Numbered from the stretch's first letter, positions 40,501 to 51,512 are shown. The stretch is DNA of 64,000 nucleotides from Echinococcus granulosus (GCF_000524195.1 NW_020170476.1:225679-289678); one strand, 5' to 3'. Notes: a model not told the origin generated them from the sequence alone. Numbers and translations: made by a program.

Positions 40501-42937
40501 TCGATGTGCCCTCACGGGAACGTTTAGCGACACCACTTTTGCCTCCATTACCATCGCCACTCTTACTACCGCTGGTGTTCCTCGTCACATCACTGGTGCT
40601 GTTACTGGAACAGAGTGGTGTCGTGTGCTGCTGCCTCCTGCGTTTGACACGCTCCCCCAGAGGTTCTGTAAAAAATGCGACACCCTCGTTGTCACTTGGG
40701 GCGCGAGGAGGAGGCGGGCTATTCTCTATTATGGGTGGAATTTGTTGGGACTGGAAAGCATGCCTCTTGAGAGGTGTTGCTTGATCTCGGACCTGCCAGT
40801 TGATCAGCTCTTCTAGCTCGCTTCGCCGTCGACGCCCTGCTCGGGTAGTATAGGAGGGAGGAATGAGATTAGAACACACAATACTCAAAAATGGTCTTGG
40901 AAAACATACCACGCTTCTCTTTGCCACCCTCCTGTCCATTAGGGGTGCTAGTGAGGGAGGAAGATGTAGGATAGACAGCAGCACCGATATTGGCATTGGA
41001 AGTGGCCTGTGGTCCGCAGCGTCGCTCAGTCCATGGGGAAGAAGATGAAGAGGACATGGGAGGCACGGACCCGTGTTGGCGGGCGTAGGCGTCCACGACA
41101 TCTTCCGAAGGCGAAGCAGCCATCTCAGGATTGCGGGATTTCTGAAGGTAAGCCGCCAGCCCCCGAGGTGGAGGAGGCGGAGGAGGAGCGGGCGTGGGAT
41201 TGGTCTCTCTTCCATCACTCACATCGGGAGTGTCGAAGATAGCGTTGATAGGAGAAGGATTAGTGGTGGAAGTAACGGCAGCAGGAGCTACGTTGCTAGT
41301 GCTGCTGTTGTTGTTCAGTGAGAGGCTGCTGTTCATGCCTGGGGTAGCGGGATAGGAGCAGTTGGAGGGGACAGAGAGGGGTGGAGATCGGGGATGATGG
41401 GGTTCCACGGAGGCTGGATTTCCCGTGGATTGCCCATCGCTGCTGCTCAACAGTGAAGCAATTGTGCTCTCGGGGTCGGATTGGAGGAGTTGGTTGAACA
41501 CTGTGCTCAACATTTGACCGCTATTTCGCGCAGGGGGATCTTTGGGAGGGGGCGGGGGCAGGGTGGAGGATGGAGCACTAATGACTAATTGTAAACTGGG
41601 GGATGGATTTGGGGCAGGAAGAAGCGTTGACTGTACAGAGTGAGAATGAACGATTTGTGATTGAGTAGGCACGACCGGAGCTGATCCCGACTCAACTAAC
41701 TGCATCGGCTAAATAGTAATGGACAAGAAATAGACTGTGAATACTAAAGTATGTTATTTTGATTCCCAAATTAATCCGCACATAGCTGGTGAAAGTAAAG
41801 TCAGGCTGAAAATTATAGTCTAGAATCCCGGTTAAAAAACACTCAACAACAAGGAGCAGATAAATTGGAACGAAGAGAGGTGGTATACAAGTTTTGATAG
41901 GGGTTGCAATATAAGTACTTTGCTGCCATGGAGAATTAGCGCCAAACGTAACCAATTGGCTGATGTTCTGCATTCGAAGCATTTAAGTTAAACTCGTGAC
42001 ATCAAGTGTAGCACATGTATGCGTGGAACACCTATTACATTGAGTAACAAGGATTGCACTTAGGACTAAAAGGAATGACTTTTGAGTTCCTCATTTAGCA
42101 AAGGCAATAGACAAGGCGAGAAAAGAAGACTAGCATAATCACGTGTTCGCACGCTTAGCAAGTGGGAGTGGTAAATTTTACCCATTTTTGATTTGCAGAG
42201 GTGGTAGAGGCTTTCGAGCGGCGTTTTACACGCAGTTTTTTCGGACCGCCTTGAGTAACGGTGACAGGAGTTGAAGTTGCGGGGGCTCGCTTAATTGACA
42301 GCTTAAGCGGCTCCACTGATGTTACACTGTAGATACTTCCGCTACCAGGTGTTTGTGATTGTTTCAGTGTCAGCTTGACGGGAGCGACAGGAGACCCCAA
42401 AGTTTGATGCCGAGTTGCTGATGGAAAACCAGACTTCATGGGAGAGGTCATTTTGGGCGTACATTTCTCCGCTAAGAGTGACGCATAAGCCTGGTGTTTG
42501 TGATTACCTTCACCTGAAAGAATTCGTAGCACCTCCTTGCAAGAGTATATACATTCAAAGCTTCGGTTCGCCTCTAGAATATTAGGTCTTTTTGAAATGG
42601 CCTCTTTTAGTAGCACTGGAAGAGTATGGAAATCAATAAGAGCGGGTTTTGAATCAGTTTTGAAGATTCTAAATATAAGGTGAGTCAGTAAGACAGGATC
42701 CTACATTCCGTCCGTGGACGTGGTGGACAGTGCGGATGAAATTGAATCCACCAGGTATTCATCACGTGATTGCATGTAGACTTGTGCTTCATGGTACAAC
42801 TTGGGGTCATCGATAAGATCGATACCAATGACGGATTTGGGAAGAGGTTGAGGTAAGGGTAGGTCTGACAGAATGTCCGAAAGACTCTTGCAACCACTCA
42901 GTGACAGAATCGGAATTCTCCCTATATCCCCAAGCAT
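14982..42937 (-). CDS. NIPBL: NIPBL/Scc2 cohesin loader, 26-exon model
   Basis: NIPBL with MAU2 loads cohesin onto chromatin and stimulates its ATPase. Exons, high to low: 42705-42937, 42182-42668, 40910-41708, 40247-40836, 39913-40177, 37564-38393, 37189-37483, 35526-36060, 35068-35451, 34422-34995, 33898-34338, 31776-32210, 31529-31699, 30652-30748, 29935-30259, 29489-29655, 26904-27178, 26365-26701, 25967-26268, 22236-22505, 21301-21669, 20388-20611, 18957-19387, 17105-17370, 15967-16428, 14982-15107. The total of 9,690 nt is in one frame, giving about 3,229 residues against about 2,800 in human. All listed junctions are GT-AG and phase-compatible. Identity is clear from the N-terminus (MLGDIGRIPILSLSGCKSL) and the body (VVRTRALKGLSNLVE, MVREAAVELAGHLV, LSVRKRAAKSLQQLLLSD, NKQHRRSLITSLVNLFDMD). 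A small exon between 37189 and 36060 may be missing. Confidence 0.9.
22146..22160. repeat. G15 homopolymer in NIPBL intron
   Basis: Fifteen consecutive G on the plus strand (C15 on the coding strand), about 75 nt inside the intron that follows exon 20. Such runs are prone to length error in sequencing. Confidence 0.8.
22506..25966. other. large NIPBL intron
   Basis: A 3.46-kb intron between exons 19 and 20. It is AT-rich with many short frames; no conserved exon, TRIM copy or RNA gene was recognised. CA/GT-rich patches occur around 23,880-24,000. Confidence 0.5.
25967..37483 (-). CDS. NIPBL: NIPBL exons 7-19: HEAT-repeat body
   Basis: This block holds the hook-shaped HEAT solenoid. Matches to human in order: WMRILRGLDSALIALHI; ALASIIFLQYDKHRRLV (human LVTAVFSRYEKHRQLI); APIEWPVASLLLTIFGKFL (human KPEWPAAELLLSLLGRLL); FHLVTWLHET (human FYIAQWFRDT); METFTALWFTFG (human NETFQKLWFTPT); AKPRPQLFLQHI (human SKIRPQLMVKHA); VVVDSSVACLAAIATQL; LRAVYAVGLICKHFSL (human LRSLFTVGALCRHFDF); LKDLGDSQEVHGGTVAQIYL. 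Exon 11 carries an extra Gly-rich loop (GSGGGGGGATSN). Introns include two large ones, 22506-25966 (just below this block) and 27179-29488. Confidence 0.88.
27179..29488. other. large NIPBL intron
   Basis: A 2.3-kb intron between exons 16 and 17. Nothing beyond AT-rich unique-looking sequence was seen. Confidence 0.5.
37564..41708 (-). CDS. NIPBL: NIPBL exons 3-6: disordered linker
   Basis: Four exons encode a low-complexity region unlike the human linker in sequence but similar in position. Visible tracts are a poly-Pro run (PAPPPPPPPRG near 41180), poly-Glu (DDDEEEEEEEEAKG near 40400), basic clusters (GRRRRSELEEL, ERVKRRRQQH) and poly-Ser (near 38250). Exon 6 ends in a more ordered part (EVNALYHEAEEARVSGF...RLVRFLNLLRVN) that lines up with the human segment just before the HEAT domain (HQLNELGSESAKIKAM...VKVLNILEKN). 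Tracts of one repeated residue are likely length-variable between individuals. Confidence 0.8.
38394..39912. other. NIPBL intron
   Basis: A 1.5-kb intron between exons 5 and 6, AT-rich, with no recognised element. Confidence 0.5.
42182..42937 (-). CDS. NIPBL: NIPBL exons 1-2: MAU2-binding N-terminus
   Basis: The first exon (78 residues) aligns along its length with the human N-terminus: GDIGRIPILSLSGCKSLSDI against GDMPHVPITTLAGIASLTDL, then DLPLPQPLP against QLPLPSPLP, and ending STTSTDG against NQVSTDH. This segment is the known MAU2 contact, so the partner interaction should be conserved. Exon 2 continues with LPVLLKEAISKRPNIL (human IPVLLQAVLARSPNVF) and then changes to a basic, Thr/Ser/Pro-rich tail (PKKLRVKRRSKAS). 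The start ATG at 42937 has no competing in-frame upstream ATG with family similarity. Confidence 0.9.
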
Positions 42938-43961
42938 CTTCTCTACAAAACGCGTTCAAAAGGCTCATATGAGAACATATATAGGAACTAATAGATGCAC
43001 TAAAGTACGGGCAGATTCCTATATTTTCGTTAAGAAGTAGTTGGTGAAGCCCAAAATCCGAAAAAGAATTAGTAGAGAAGCTAGTCTAGTTGAATAGTCT
43101 GCCGTACATTGAATTCAGTTACAACATGGCAACACCAAACACAATATGCATGCATAAGAGCTGATGGCCACGACTATCCATAAATTTGTAGCCAAATAAT
43201 TACATCTTAAAGCACAAGACAAACCATACAGCAAAAACACGTCCAAGGTAAAAACTAGAAACTACAAGAGGTAAGAGGAACCTTTACATTACCATGTAGA
43301 GTGACTACCGACTACCATCAAACCATGTGGCACCAAAAGATGCTGATCCCAAGCTAACGTTAAATTGTCCAGCCAAATAGCAAATATGTCAAAAAAGTTT
43401 ACAAAAAAGATGGGGATACCTAATCTCACCAGCTTTACCAAGTTAACAACTAAAGGCGACCATACCCTCTCATAGCGGAGATACAATATATCCCATATTC
43501 TGATCGATAAACTTGGCCCCTATACCAACAACTTCTAATCCACCGCCACTTCTATTTTCGTAACACCCATTTCGCCTATTACACGAAAACTTACCAGGCT
43601 TTTTCAAAAATTTAACACTTTCAAACGTTTTAAATCTAATTGAATTCTTTTTACCACAATTTATATTCATAGCATTATTTGTGCAACGCGTATTACTCGT
43701 CTAATTTATCTTGGCTAGTCGAGGATTTGATCCACTAATCTATCCTTTTGAAGTAGTTTGTTAAACTTTGTCGCAAAAAATTTTTAGCAATGAAAAATTG
43801 GCGCGTTGTAAGTAATTTTCGCGTAAAAATTTTAAAGTGACATTTTGGAGCTGCAATCACCTAACGTTTTTCACTTCCACGCCGTCAATACGCGTACAGT
43901 CAACTATTCTTTATTTTTATCATTTTCATCTGACGCAGGATATTTTAACTGATGTTGCGTG
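42938..43961. other. NIPBL upstream region
   Basis: The kilobase 5' of the NIPBL start codon up to the next TRIM element. It should contain the promoter and any 5' UTR exon. It is AT-rich; no core promoter motif can be named with confidence. Confidence 0.35.
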
Positions 43962-44025
43962 CAGGCGTAGCTTTTCGAGACTTACCTGAAGACGAAAGAA
44001 GACACAATACTCGTGCAGAATATAT

Positions 44026-44139
44026 TGTNNNNNNNNNNNNNNNNNNNNNNNNNNNNNNNNNNNNNNNNNNNNNNNNNNNNNNNNNNNNNNNNNNNNNNNN
44101 NNNNNNNNNNNNNNNNNNNNNNNNNNNNATCGTATTACA
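44026..44139 (-). mobile_element. nested TRIM/LTR copy hidden by gap
   Basis: On the minus strand, TGTAATACGAT (the first 11 bases of the LTR family) begins at 44139 and runs into a 100-N gap; the other side of the gap ends in ACA at 44028-44026. The flanks are ATAT and ATAA. Removing the insert and one 4-bp flank restores the family consensus GCAGAATATATATTCAGC of the host LTR. A copy of the family, of unknown length, is therefore inserted inside the 3' LTR. Confidence 0.6.
44029..44128. other. assembly gap (100 N)
   Basis: Exactly 100 N, size unknown, inside the nested LTR insertion. Confidence 0.95.
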
Positions 44140-44850
44140 ATAAATTCAGCAAAGAGAAGGTATTTGGGCTACTGGCATGGCCCAAAGGCCAGCCCACCTG
44201 GTGTGGTACAAACGCCAATTCAGAAGTGGCTCCTCACCAATACCGAGGGATAAACCACCATCGTATTACATAGCCTCCCTCCTCTTTCGGGCCTTGTCCC
44301 CGGCGCTCCCGCTGGTCAACTTCCCGCGTCAGCCATTACAACGTAGTCGGTGCTGTAGAGCAACACCTGCCAGTCACCAAATTAGAGCGCAACTGAGGCG
44401 ATACTTGACCCTCTTGGCAGCCTAAATGGATCTGGAGTTTCGTCCGGTTTATGAACTTGATTCAGGACGGGGAATCGCACTGGACATCATGCGTGTCCTT
44501 AGATGGATGTAGGAACGGTGGCCTAAAAGTAGATCTGTGTCCCATCCGCAGCGTATGCACTTCTTCCGCTCCACAAAGGTTTATCACGCAGATGTGGGAA
44601 ATCAGGATACATGTCCTTTAAGATCGGGTTCGCTTTCCGCTGTTACCAATGTAGCGCCCCGAGACTTCCTTGAAGACGAAAGAAGACAAAATACTCGGGC
44701 AGAATATATATTCAGCGCAGAGAAGGTGTCTGGGCTATTGGCATAGCCCAAAAGGCCAGTCCACCCAGCGAGGTACAAGAGGGCTAATTCAAAGTACAAA
44801 AGTGGCGCCTAACCAATACCGATGGATAAACTACCATCGTATTACACAGG

Positions 44851-45229
44851 TTTACAAGGCCGATGATTGCAGAATGCCTATAATGACCACACGCTATTCT
44901 TGTCAATGAATTTATAGTACATTTTTACTTAATGGGAGAGTTAATAATTAAGCCGTATAGTCTTCTTATTAGTTAGTAACTAAGTTGAATAATAATTAGT
45001 TAATGAATAGTTAAGTAGGTATTTGTAGTTGGTTTCCTCTCCCCATGACCGTCGATTATACTGTAGCCTCCCAAGTCTTCTATGTAGTCGTAACAGGCCC
45101 AAGTACTGTGGGGGAACGTTCTTAATTAAGGTACCGAATAGAAGGTGGGGAAGAAGGGAAAGTGTTGACAAATAGAGGGCACTTAACCCCAAATTCACAA
45201 ATCCATCTCGACAACTCTGCTGTATCTGG
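44851..45229. other. intergenic, AT-rich
   Basis: Non-coding sequence with TTAGT/TTAAT-rich patches around 44930-45010. No gene seen. Confidence 0.4.
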
Positions 45230-45500
45230 AGGTCCGACGGATTGGGTAGCTGCCAAAAGAAGACGTCACATTTATTCTTCTGTTAGGAGTCCCCAGAAGT
45301 TCTGATATTCATCCCTCCCATGATGGACTTGTATTCAGCCATTGAAGTCAAGATGTTTGTACTTTTAGGTCAGGTTCGATTGCCACTGCTACCGCCGTAG
45401 CGTCCCGAGAATTCGACAAAGTCGTGATAAACCAAAGGCGTATACTACTAACAAGCAGAGGGGCTGGGAGGGTATTGGTATGGCCCGTTGATCATGCTGC
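45230..45500 (-). mobile_element. old TRIM relic (PBS region and LTR part)
   Basis: Plus-strand GTAGCGTCCCGAGAATTCGA (45397) matches the LTR 3' end in reverse, and GGGCTGGGAGGGTATTGGTA matches the LTR middle. Just left, 45373-45396 reads on the minus strand as GGCGGTAGCAGTGGCAATCG followed by AACC, the primer site with an extended tRNA complement. The left part is diverged internal region. Highly mutated, so an ancient copy. Confidence 0.6.
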
Positions 45501-47395
45501 AGGGCGAAGGTAAATTTTGCAGAGCCTGGACTGTCTGGCGTTGCTTAACAGAATGTCAAATCACAACATTAACTATTTCCGTTTCTATCGTACACTTATT
45601 TTCTGCCTGCCTATTCGCTGCGGCCATGGAAACAATCGACACGACCTGTCTTTCGTGAAGTGGAGATGAACACTAACTTAAAGCAGGAATAATGAAAGCA
45701 CCTTCTACGATAATTACGCGTCTCTACTTATAATAACCTTTCAGGAAAGACAAGTGATTGGAATACATCCCAGAGCATGCAAACCGTCAATCTATTTTTA
45801 GGAAGTGGGAGGTCCGTCTCTCCCCAAACAACGTTCCGTAAAGTACTGGAGAGGTTACAGCATTAATTAATTCTGTTTACACCTTGACTGCAAATGACGG
45901 ACCCCTTCGATGCAACTTTAAACTACAGGGTCATGTATGTATATGTGGAGCGTCCTCTATACGACTGGCTACAAGGTCAATTGGAGACGGAGTTGAACTA
46001 TTTCCCAATTGTCCAGACCTTCACAACTTGCGTGTCGCACGACTTTCCGCTGAACAAAACAACTGCACTCCTCATAAATCAGCATCTCCTCACAGTGATT
46101 AATCGGAGTCTTAGATTCAAAGCCCAAACAAATACACACGATAATAGGTTTGCCTGAAAAAGGTACGACCTTCGAATCAGCAAAAGCTTCCAATCAAACA
46201 TGATGGAGACAAAGATGCACCACCCTGAGTCGTTCAATAATGTGACTAACCAAATCTGCCCACACACAAGCGGGAAAAACGTTTCAGAATGTAGGCATCA
46301 GAAATTTCTCCCATTCACCCTAGTCGCGTCCGCGTTTGCGTGAACCTGGAAAGCGACCGTGAATTCAATACCATTGATCAACTTGACTTTGCAGTAAAAT
46401 GGAGCTTCCAACATCCTACCATTAATAAAATTGTTCATTCACACCATGACTGCAAGGTTGGCTGGCGGGTTGGATATCAGAGTTCAGTTGAACGTCCAGC
46501 TGATCATTCATTTGGCGATCTGTCATGCGTCAAGCGGGGCCCGCATATCGCTCCACACAGCTGCGCACTAAAACACGATGAGTCCTCAACTTTGTTGGGG
46601 GTAAAAAAAACTACAACCGGACAGAGGTCCCATGTTATTGTAACAAGGCCACAACTGCGGCCCTACAGATAACATATCGTAACCACAACTTCCGCGCCCA
46701 GACACAATCCCAGTGTGTCCACCTTGCAAAAAAGGTCAAAACGTCTGAGGTCACATGACTGTAACAAGATCACAGAACCAAGAGCTGACTGATTTGGGAA
46801 CCTATCGTTGACACACTTGGGTACACGCCAAGCAGGGGAAATAAACTATTAGAATTAGATTTGATGAAAGGGTGCAGAAGTCCCTTGAACAGCCTGCCAC
46901 AACCATTCGAACCATCGAGAAGACAGTAGAATGGTATACCACAGGAGGGCGGTTTTATCAAGCTCTCAGCAGGACGCTTCACTGCTACGGAAGAAATACC
47001 TTACATCTGTAGTGGAACAGCCACACAAACGATGTGGAGCATGAATCAGAGACCCCAACTTTGCAAATGCACTCAAGTAGAATAATTACAACACATTTCA
47101 CATATCAGCAATTTATCTAGTCAATCAAGAGCGACTGCGAACACACAAACACCGGAGAAATTAAAACTCCATTCCAAAGTTGTATAACTGTGTGGAGGTA
47201 TAAGACAGGTACACAACTAAACCCTAAATCTTATGAAAAACCTACTTCGACAAAAAGCGAAAAGACTGGACGATTTACAAACTCGTGTAATGTAAAGAAG
47301 GAGGGAGCTACGAAAATGAATGGCTAATTACAAATAAAATGATTTGTCATGCAGTGAGGATACAAAACAGACATGAACGGACAGACGGAGGAAGA
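45501..47395. other. intergenic, no gene supported
   Basis: A frame from about 45894 (MTDPFDATLNYRVMYVYVER...) stays open for 87 codons, but has no family match that I know and no splice support. Nothing else was recognised. Confidence 0.35.
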
Positions 47396-50300
47396 CTAGT
47401 CGAGAATGGTGGAGTAAACAAGGTCCGGCACAGACAAGAGGAGACGTACAACCTGCAAACAGAAAAAGGATAACATTATCATGGGGTAGAACAGCACTTA
47501 TTCCAGTAGTACATCTGACTACGCAGGCTTTTCCATCTCCTAAAATTCGACTTTCATGCTGACAGAAAGAAAACTTACGCGTCTCCCGTGCCTTAATAAT
47601 TAACGCCACAGAACCCTCCCGCCTTACAAAACCTCCAGAAAATTGGGCACTACATTACCGTCGTTGTTGCCGATATTGCTACAAATCCAAATTCCAGTAT
47701 TCATTGGCAAGGAACTACACCAGTTTCGCAGAATGAGAGCACCTGCTGCAGACAGCCGAACTGCTAGATTTAAGACAAAATGTTGAAGTACACCATGGCT
47801 AGCAATAAAAACCGGATCCTGGTGAATTTCAACCGGCCTTAAGAACTGTCAAGAACACCAATGCATGATTACGATCAAGAAGTGGGATATTATGGCGCGC
47901 CCATCAAGCAAATGTGCCTAGTGAAATGACCGGTACGGGAAATGTGTTAATAGTCGAACATCGACCGGAGTCCGTGACACTTAGGAATTCCGTCCAAATA
48001 CACAAGCATCAAAGCTAAAATAACTACTAATTGTGAATCACAATCGACTCGATAAAAGACTTGTGACGGCTAAAGCAGGGCAGAGATCAAGAGGAGATAA
48101 TATGCAGGAAAGAGACGATGAAGCAAACCAGTGCCTATAATCCTAAACCCATTTGTGCCTTTTCCATCTCTTGCGATTCAACTCCCACAATGACAGCATA
48201 GAACCATGCTATACAACCATAGTAAGTGCCCGAGCCCCCTTGCACGTTCAGTAAAAACGACATTCGAAAGGACTTGAGTGCTATAACTCCGCCATATGTT
48301 ATAATTTTGTGCCTAGACTTCATTACAAAAAAGTGCAAAAAGGCCCATTTCACACTACCTATACTGGTCACCACAGCCCTACTTTGAAGTTAATAGTTTT
48401 TCAGACTAATGAGAGGTAGGCGTTCCAGAGGTGCAGTTTGTGCAAAAACTTACCGACTGCTGTCCGTTCACCTCATTAGCAGCCTGTGTAAGAGAGGGCT
48501 CAGGGCATGAGTGACCGACCAGAGTATATCCAAAGACCTTGGCCAAATTCATCTCCCCCATTCGACATGTCGATGACCTTGAGACGGCCTAAAGCAGAGA
48601 AGAGGAGCGTGAATGCCAACATTTAACAATCAATGGAGTGCAATGAGAGAGATACCTTGAGGTGGAGAATGATGAAGGCCAATGTGTCACGATTCGCAAT
48701 GGGCAATTTGTCCATTAACGTGGCCACTCGATGTTTGGCGCCCTCAGAGTCACGAAGTGACAACTCTGCGGATTCTATAAACTCTGGACGGAGGGCGTAC
48801 GTGACCAGTGGTTCACTGAGAAGGCGGAGGAAGGCTTTGAGACAGGAGCACACCACGTTGATGTCCTCCACCAACGCAAGACTGGGAGTTGTCCGACCGT
48901 GCATAAACTTGTCCAACAATTCTACGATTAATGCCAAATTCTGATGACAAAAAGGCCTTTCGTGAGGTAAAAGTTTAACCTAGTGAACAAACTCACCAAA
49001 AACCTTCTTTTCGGCTCCAGGGACACGATATATGCCAACTTGAAGAAGGCCTCTAGCAGCTACCTCGTTAACACAATGAATGACGGGGGCTGGAATTTTA
49101 GGAAATTCATTGGGAGGACAGAGGGAAGCAAGAGGGACGGAGTGCCACGAGAAAACCCGGTGCTTGCTCGCGGAGGAAGGGGTCCCGACAGCCGGTGACG
49201 CACTGATAATGGACGCGCCCAAACAGCGTCTCGAAAGGGCGGTAGACAGTGGGGTGAGCGGGGGTTCACCAGCTCGGTTAGGTGATGAATGGATGTCCGT
49301 TGGAGGTACACAGCGCTGCTTTAGCTGGAGAAGAGATAGAGTTTGGCATAAACTCTAGTAATTTAGTGAACGATAAGAATGTAAGCTGAGTCACGTACCC
49401 GATTCTGACAGTTCTCGTGGACGACAAGTCTGCAGATTTTGCAGCGAAGAGCAGGCCTGCCTAAGGCAAAACGTTTGCCACAGCATCCGCACATTTGAAG
49501 GCGTAGCGAAGAAATAGACACGAACTGGTGAAGACGAGTCAAACGATTACCCGTCGTCTGTTAAGATAGATAACTTCCAATCATTCACAGGGGCCAAGTA
49601 GACAACGAAGCCAAATGGGAGAGAAAGCGTACCGTTGGCCGAACAGGCGTCCTAAAACTGCTGGTGTCTAAATGTGAGGTGGAATCAACCGTCTCATGTG
49701 CACTACAAATACCCTCCGTTACACCATCTGACTCCAGCTTAGCCTCATCAAATGCAATTCTTTTAAATGCAATGTCATGGTAACTGCTAGCAGAGTCTGA
49801 CGAAATTCGCTTTCGAGAAATCACAGATTTCGTCAAGGAAAAAGCCGGCTAAAATAAGAAAGACAAGATAATTTCCTCAGTGGAATGCAGGTAACAGAAA
49901 GAAAGGCGCTTACATGGTCATTGGACGATGACGGTTTTAGATTCTTGCCAGCGCTAAGTCGCGCCGAACGTCGAAGAATGCCTCCGACAGGATGAGACCT
50001 TTTGCGGCCAGCCGAAGCTCTGGAAAGTAAAACAAACCGCTTAGATTTTGCGCACCTCACGGTAAAAATAGTGTGTAGATCGATTACTTTGGGCTCTTCA
50101 ACTCAACATCAGAGTCTCCAGAAGAAGCATTTTCGGAATCAAGCAGGGACCCAGCGGAATGGTCAATACGGCCATTTACACACCGACCTGGTGTTGGAGA
50201 ACGCATCCAACCGCATTCTTCGAGCTGGACAAGACGCTCCTTTGCTTTGTCAATATCATTGTCACGGAGGACCTCGCGGATAACCTCAAGCTGTCGCTGG

Positions 50301-50796
50301 AGACGCTGCGCTTCTTCGCCTAGCTGGCGATTTTGCTCCTCTACATGATCCAGTCTACCGTACAAGGTTTCCTTGAAAAAAAAAACTAGGTGGATGCCAA
50401 AAAGCTTCGAATAAATGGTGAATAAGATGCAGACCATACCCTCTCTTTAAGCAGCTTTTCCCTTTCAATGCGAAGCGACTCGCAATCCTTCGCATACTTC
50501 ATGGCCCTTTTTTCGAGAAACAAATACAGGCTTTTGGAAGCTTTATCTGAAACATCGGCTGAGTCCAAAAGCTAGGAACAAAAAACAAAGAAAAAGCATA
50601 ACTAAGGGATCAACATAGTTCGAAACACTGGACAACCCCAGTGGACAGCTATGTTGCATCACTTGGAATGAACGAAGTAAAAGTAAGCAACGTTCTGAAA
50701 ATGGAATACCTTGAGGACAAGAGAACTTAGGATCTCTAGAGAAGTAATGCAGCTCGACTTAGTAACCTGCTTCTGCCGGCACTTAGAACGCGCCAT
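47396..50796 (-). CDS. RACGAP1: RACGAP1/MgcRacGAP, centralspindlin RhoGAP
   Basis: RACGAP1 (Tum, CYK-4) pairs with kinesin MKLP1 in centralspindlin and controls Rho signalling in cytokinesis. Exons, high to low: 50710-50796, 50440-50571, 50088-50371, 49914-50019, 49633-49848, 49399-49557, 48997-49324, 48656-48921, 48454-48588, 47396-47452; all phases agree, giving 589 residues (human 632). The N-terminal coiled coil reads LDHVEEQNRQLGEEAQRLQR then QLEVIREVL (human QIQLIREML). The C1 zinc domain in exon 6 has CGCCGKRF...CKICRLVVHENC. The RhoGAP domain has the arginine-finger segment GIYRVPG, then CLKAFLRLLSEPLVTY, NRDTLAFIILHL and NLAKVFG. The protein stops soon after (VVRLLLSVPDLVYSTILD), lacking the long human C-terminal tail. 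Exon 4 contains RRSARLSAGK. Internal introns are 65-75 nt. Confidence 0.92.
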
Positions 50797-51512
50797 ATAA
50801 ACGTATACTCAAAGTTTTGACTAGCACAACTCACAAGAACTGTCAATGAAGTTAAACAAAACGAAATTGCCATGTGCATGATTTTGGAATTCAAGGTTGA
50901 CTATAATTGTGTGTAGATATAAAAATATCGTTTAACTTTTCAAATTATATTCATATATTTAAAAGAACTTTCGATAATTACTGAGCCATACCCGTGGAGC
51001 TTAGATAAATTTAATAAGCCTATGTTGTACTTCCTCTCACTTTTCCACATGAAAACAAAGGTTTTCTTTAGTAATTAAACGTTTATTAGGTATTAAAAGC
51101 TGCATTGGCGGCAGTGTCAAGCAAATTCATCCAAAGATAAAACCATATTTCTCTACCATTTTTTTAGGTGTCTAAATTTACAGAAGAATTGCACATGTCG
51201 CTGACGACTGAATTTGCAAAGATTGTGGCAGAATCGTCATTGCCATCTCTTCTTTAAGAGCTGCCACAGCCCTTCTTTCCCAAGAAGGCTTTACACATGA
51301 AACCTTATTTTAAGTCCAAAGTGCACCGTAATGTTACTCCAAGTACAATTAATACGCAAATTGCACAGTCTTTCTTCAACACATTTCAATGTTCTTTCAC
51401 TGCAATCCTTAGGCTAATCTAACACCACTGAACTTAGCATCCTTCCCTTCCGTGTCTAATATTCTGACCCTTTGCTATTTTAAACCCTTGACTACGGAAT
51501 AATGGCGAACCA
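50797..51512. other. RACGAP1 upstream region
   Basis: AT-rich sequence 5' of the RACGAP1 start. No gene or named promoter motif was recognised. Confidence 0.35.

Larger units (their letters stand above)
43966..44846 (-). mobile_element. TRIM-like LTR element, full length with nested copy
   Basis: On the minus strand the 5' LTR is 44650-44846 (197 bp), the primer site is 44637-44648, the internal region runs to 44273 and the 3' LTR spans 44272 to 43966. The internal region ends with a purine-rich run just before the 3' LTR (AAAGAGGAGGGAGG on the minus strand, about 44276-44290), the expected polypurine tract. The target duplication CAGG is exact at 43962-43965 and 44847-44850. Relative to the copy at 11104, the internal part lacks about 180 bp after the first 80 bp. 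The 3' LTR is interrupted by a nested insertion and an assembly gap. Several LTR substitutions make it older than the copies at 58873 and 62591. Confidence 0.82.

Noticed and set aside
40223..41218. 331-codon minus-strand frame, longest in the window
   Set aside because: It covers two NIPBL exons but uses the right frame only below 40836; the remainder is intron and the wrong frame of exon 3.
45884..46157. Open frame MTDPFDATLNYRVMYVYV
   Set aside because: Length is within chance for this region, a second frame is equally open, and no domain is recognised.
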